A stretch of 64,000 nucleotides of DNA from Mycobacterium sp. EPa45 (GTDB lineage Bacteria > Actinomycetota > Actinomycetes > Mycobacteriales > Mycobacteriaceae), in the NCBI RefSeq assembly GCF_001021385.1, contig NZ_CP011773.1, forward strand, positions 5,518,001-5,582,000, given 5' to 3'. The notes under the pieces are model-generated. The model worked only from the letters and a program-made list of their open reading frames with translations. It did not search any database and had not been told where the DNA came from. Below, piece after piece: positions 63,687-64,000 of the stretch. The first letter of the stretch is position 1. Each line of letters starts with the position of its first letter. A program made the translations under genes and the position numbers.

Positions 63687-64000
63687 TCAGAGACGTTCGA
63701 TGATCGTGACGTTGGCGGTGCCGCCGCCTTCGCACATCGTCTGCAGCCCGTAGCGGCCACCGCGACGCTCGAGCTCGTTGAGCATGGTGGTGAACAGCTT
63801 GGCGCCGGTGGCGCCCAGCGGGTGCCCCAGCGCGATCGCGCCGCCGTTGGGATTGACCTTCTCCGGGTCGGCCTTGGTCTCCTTGAGCCAGGCCATCACC
63901 ACCGGCGCGAAGGCCTCGTTTATCTCGACGACGTCGATGTCGTCGATCGTCAGGCCGGCCTTGTCGAGCGCGTACTTCGTCGCCGGGATCGGGCCGGTGA
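63687..64000 (-). CDS. fadA6: Thiolase C-terminal part (FadA6-like), 5' end outside window
   Basis: The last 104 or so residues of an acetyl-CoA acetyltransferase-type thiolase are visible, with [15 protein letters not shown], the catalytic His in [14 protein letters not shown] and the catalytic Cys in [16 protein letters not shown]. The frame is open to the window edge. Its position after the ipd genes agrees with FadA6 (Rv3556c), a thiolase for rings C/D catabolism, but the N-terminal half is needed to confirm this. Confidence 0.82.
   Translation of the reverse strand, partial: TGPIPATKYALDKAGLTIDDIDVVEINEAFAPVVMAWLKETKADPEKVNPNGGAIALGHPLGATGAKLFTTMLNELERRGGRYGLQTMCEGGGTANVTIIERL

Overview
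The window is high-GC actinobacterial DNA. Gene content, order and protein sequences point to a mycobacterium, most likely a fast-growing Mycolicibacterium (species not determinable from the sequence alone). Almost all of it is the cholesterol/sterol catabolic locus, collinear with M. tuberculosis Rv3493c-Rv3556c, but with extra genes that I do not recall at these positions in M. tuberculosis: two cutinase-like proteins, a nitronate-monooxygenase-like enzyme, an IclR regulator, a haemophore-like protein, a RecQ-phosphoribosyltransferase fusion, a Ser-rich lipoprotein, an AbiEi/DUF559 protein, a second Ddn, a SatD/DUF3307-like pair and an NDMA-type alcohol dehydrogenase.

Layout. 1-9404 (minus): mce4 steroid importer (yrbE4A, yrbE4B, mce4A-F, start of an Mce-associated protein), with mce4D broken by a one-base frameshift. 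9707-15542: hsd4A-fdxD (minus), divergent from fadE26-fadE27-fadD17 and a cutinase (plus). 15625-20822 (minus): fadD19, a flavoprotein, an amidohydrolase and ilvX, divergent from echA19. 21676-25649: a second cutinase, cyp142, an acetoacetate-decarboxylase-like protein and an LLM oxidoreductase. 25717-30247 (plus): a DUF35-type protein, ltp4, ltp3, an LLM enzyme and a SnoaL-like protein. 30264-31346 (minus): two tiny proteins and a gamma-carbonic-anhydrase-like protein. 31466-33069 (plus): kshA and a Cys-rich partner. 33156-36264 (minus): sulfotransferase, SDR and DUF1214-like protein, divergent from an IclR regulator. 37331-39929: haemophore-like and RecQ-PRTase genes. 39961-42759 (minus): hsaF-hsaG-hsaE, divergent from kstD-chsH3. 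45616-47130: lipoprotein and DUF559 protein. 47245-53220 (minus): cyp125-fadE28-fadE29-chsH2-chsH1-ltp2, divergent from fadA5, an NTF2-like gene and two ddn copies. 55836-57530 (minus): two SDRs, divergent from echA20-ipdA-ipdB-ipdC. Then the SatD/DUF3307 pair, the alcohol dehydrogenase and the 3' end of a thiolase (fadA6).

How it works together. Mce4 imports the sterol. Cyp125/Cyp142, FadD19/FadD17, the FadE heteromers, the MaoC hydratases, Hsd4A, FadA5 and Ltp2 shorten the side chain, and Ltp3/Ltp4 probably deal with branched chains. KstD and KshA open ring B, HsaE/G/F finish the ring A/B fragment, and EchA20/IpdAB/IpdC degrade rings C and D. Ten KstR-like operators (consensus TnnAACnnGTTnnA) and one KstR2-like operator lie in the divergent intergenic regions. 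In most cases the outer TA of the operator is also the start of a TAnnnT -10 element, so operator and promoter overlap. fadD19, fadA5 and kstD appear to be leaderless.

No tRNA, rRNA, CRISPR array, insertion sequence or PE/PPE gene was seen, and no gene-free stretch exceeds 300 bases. Names of M. tuberculosis counterparts come from memory of the families and of synteny, not from a search.
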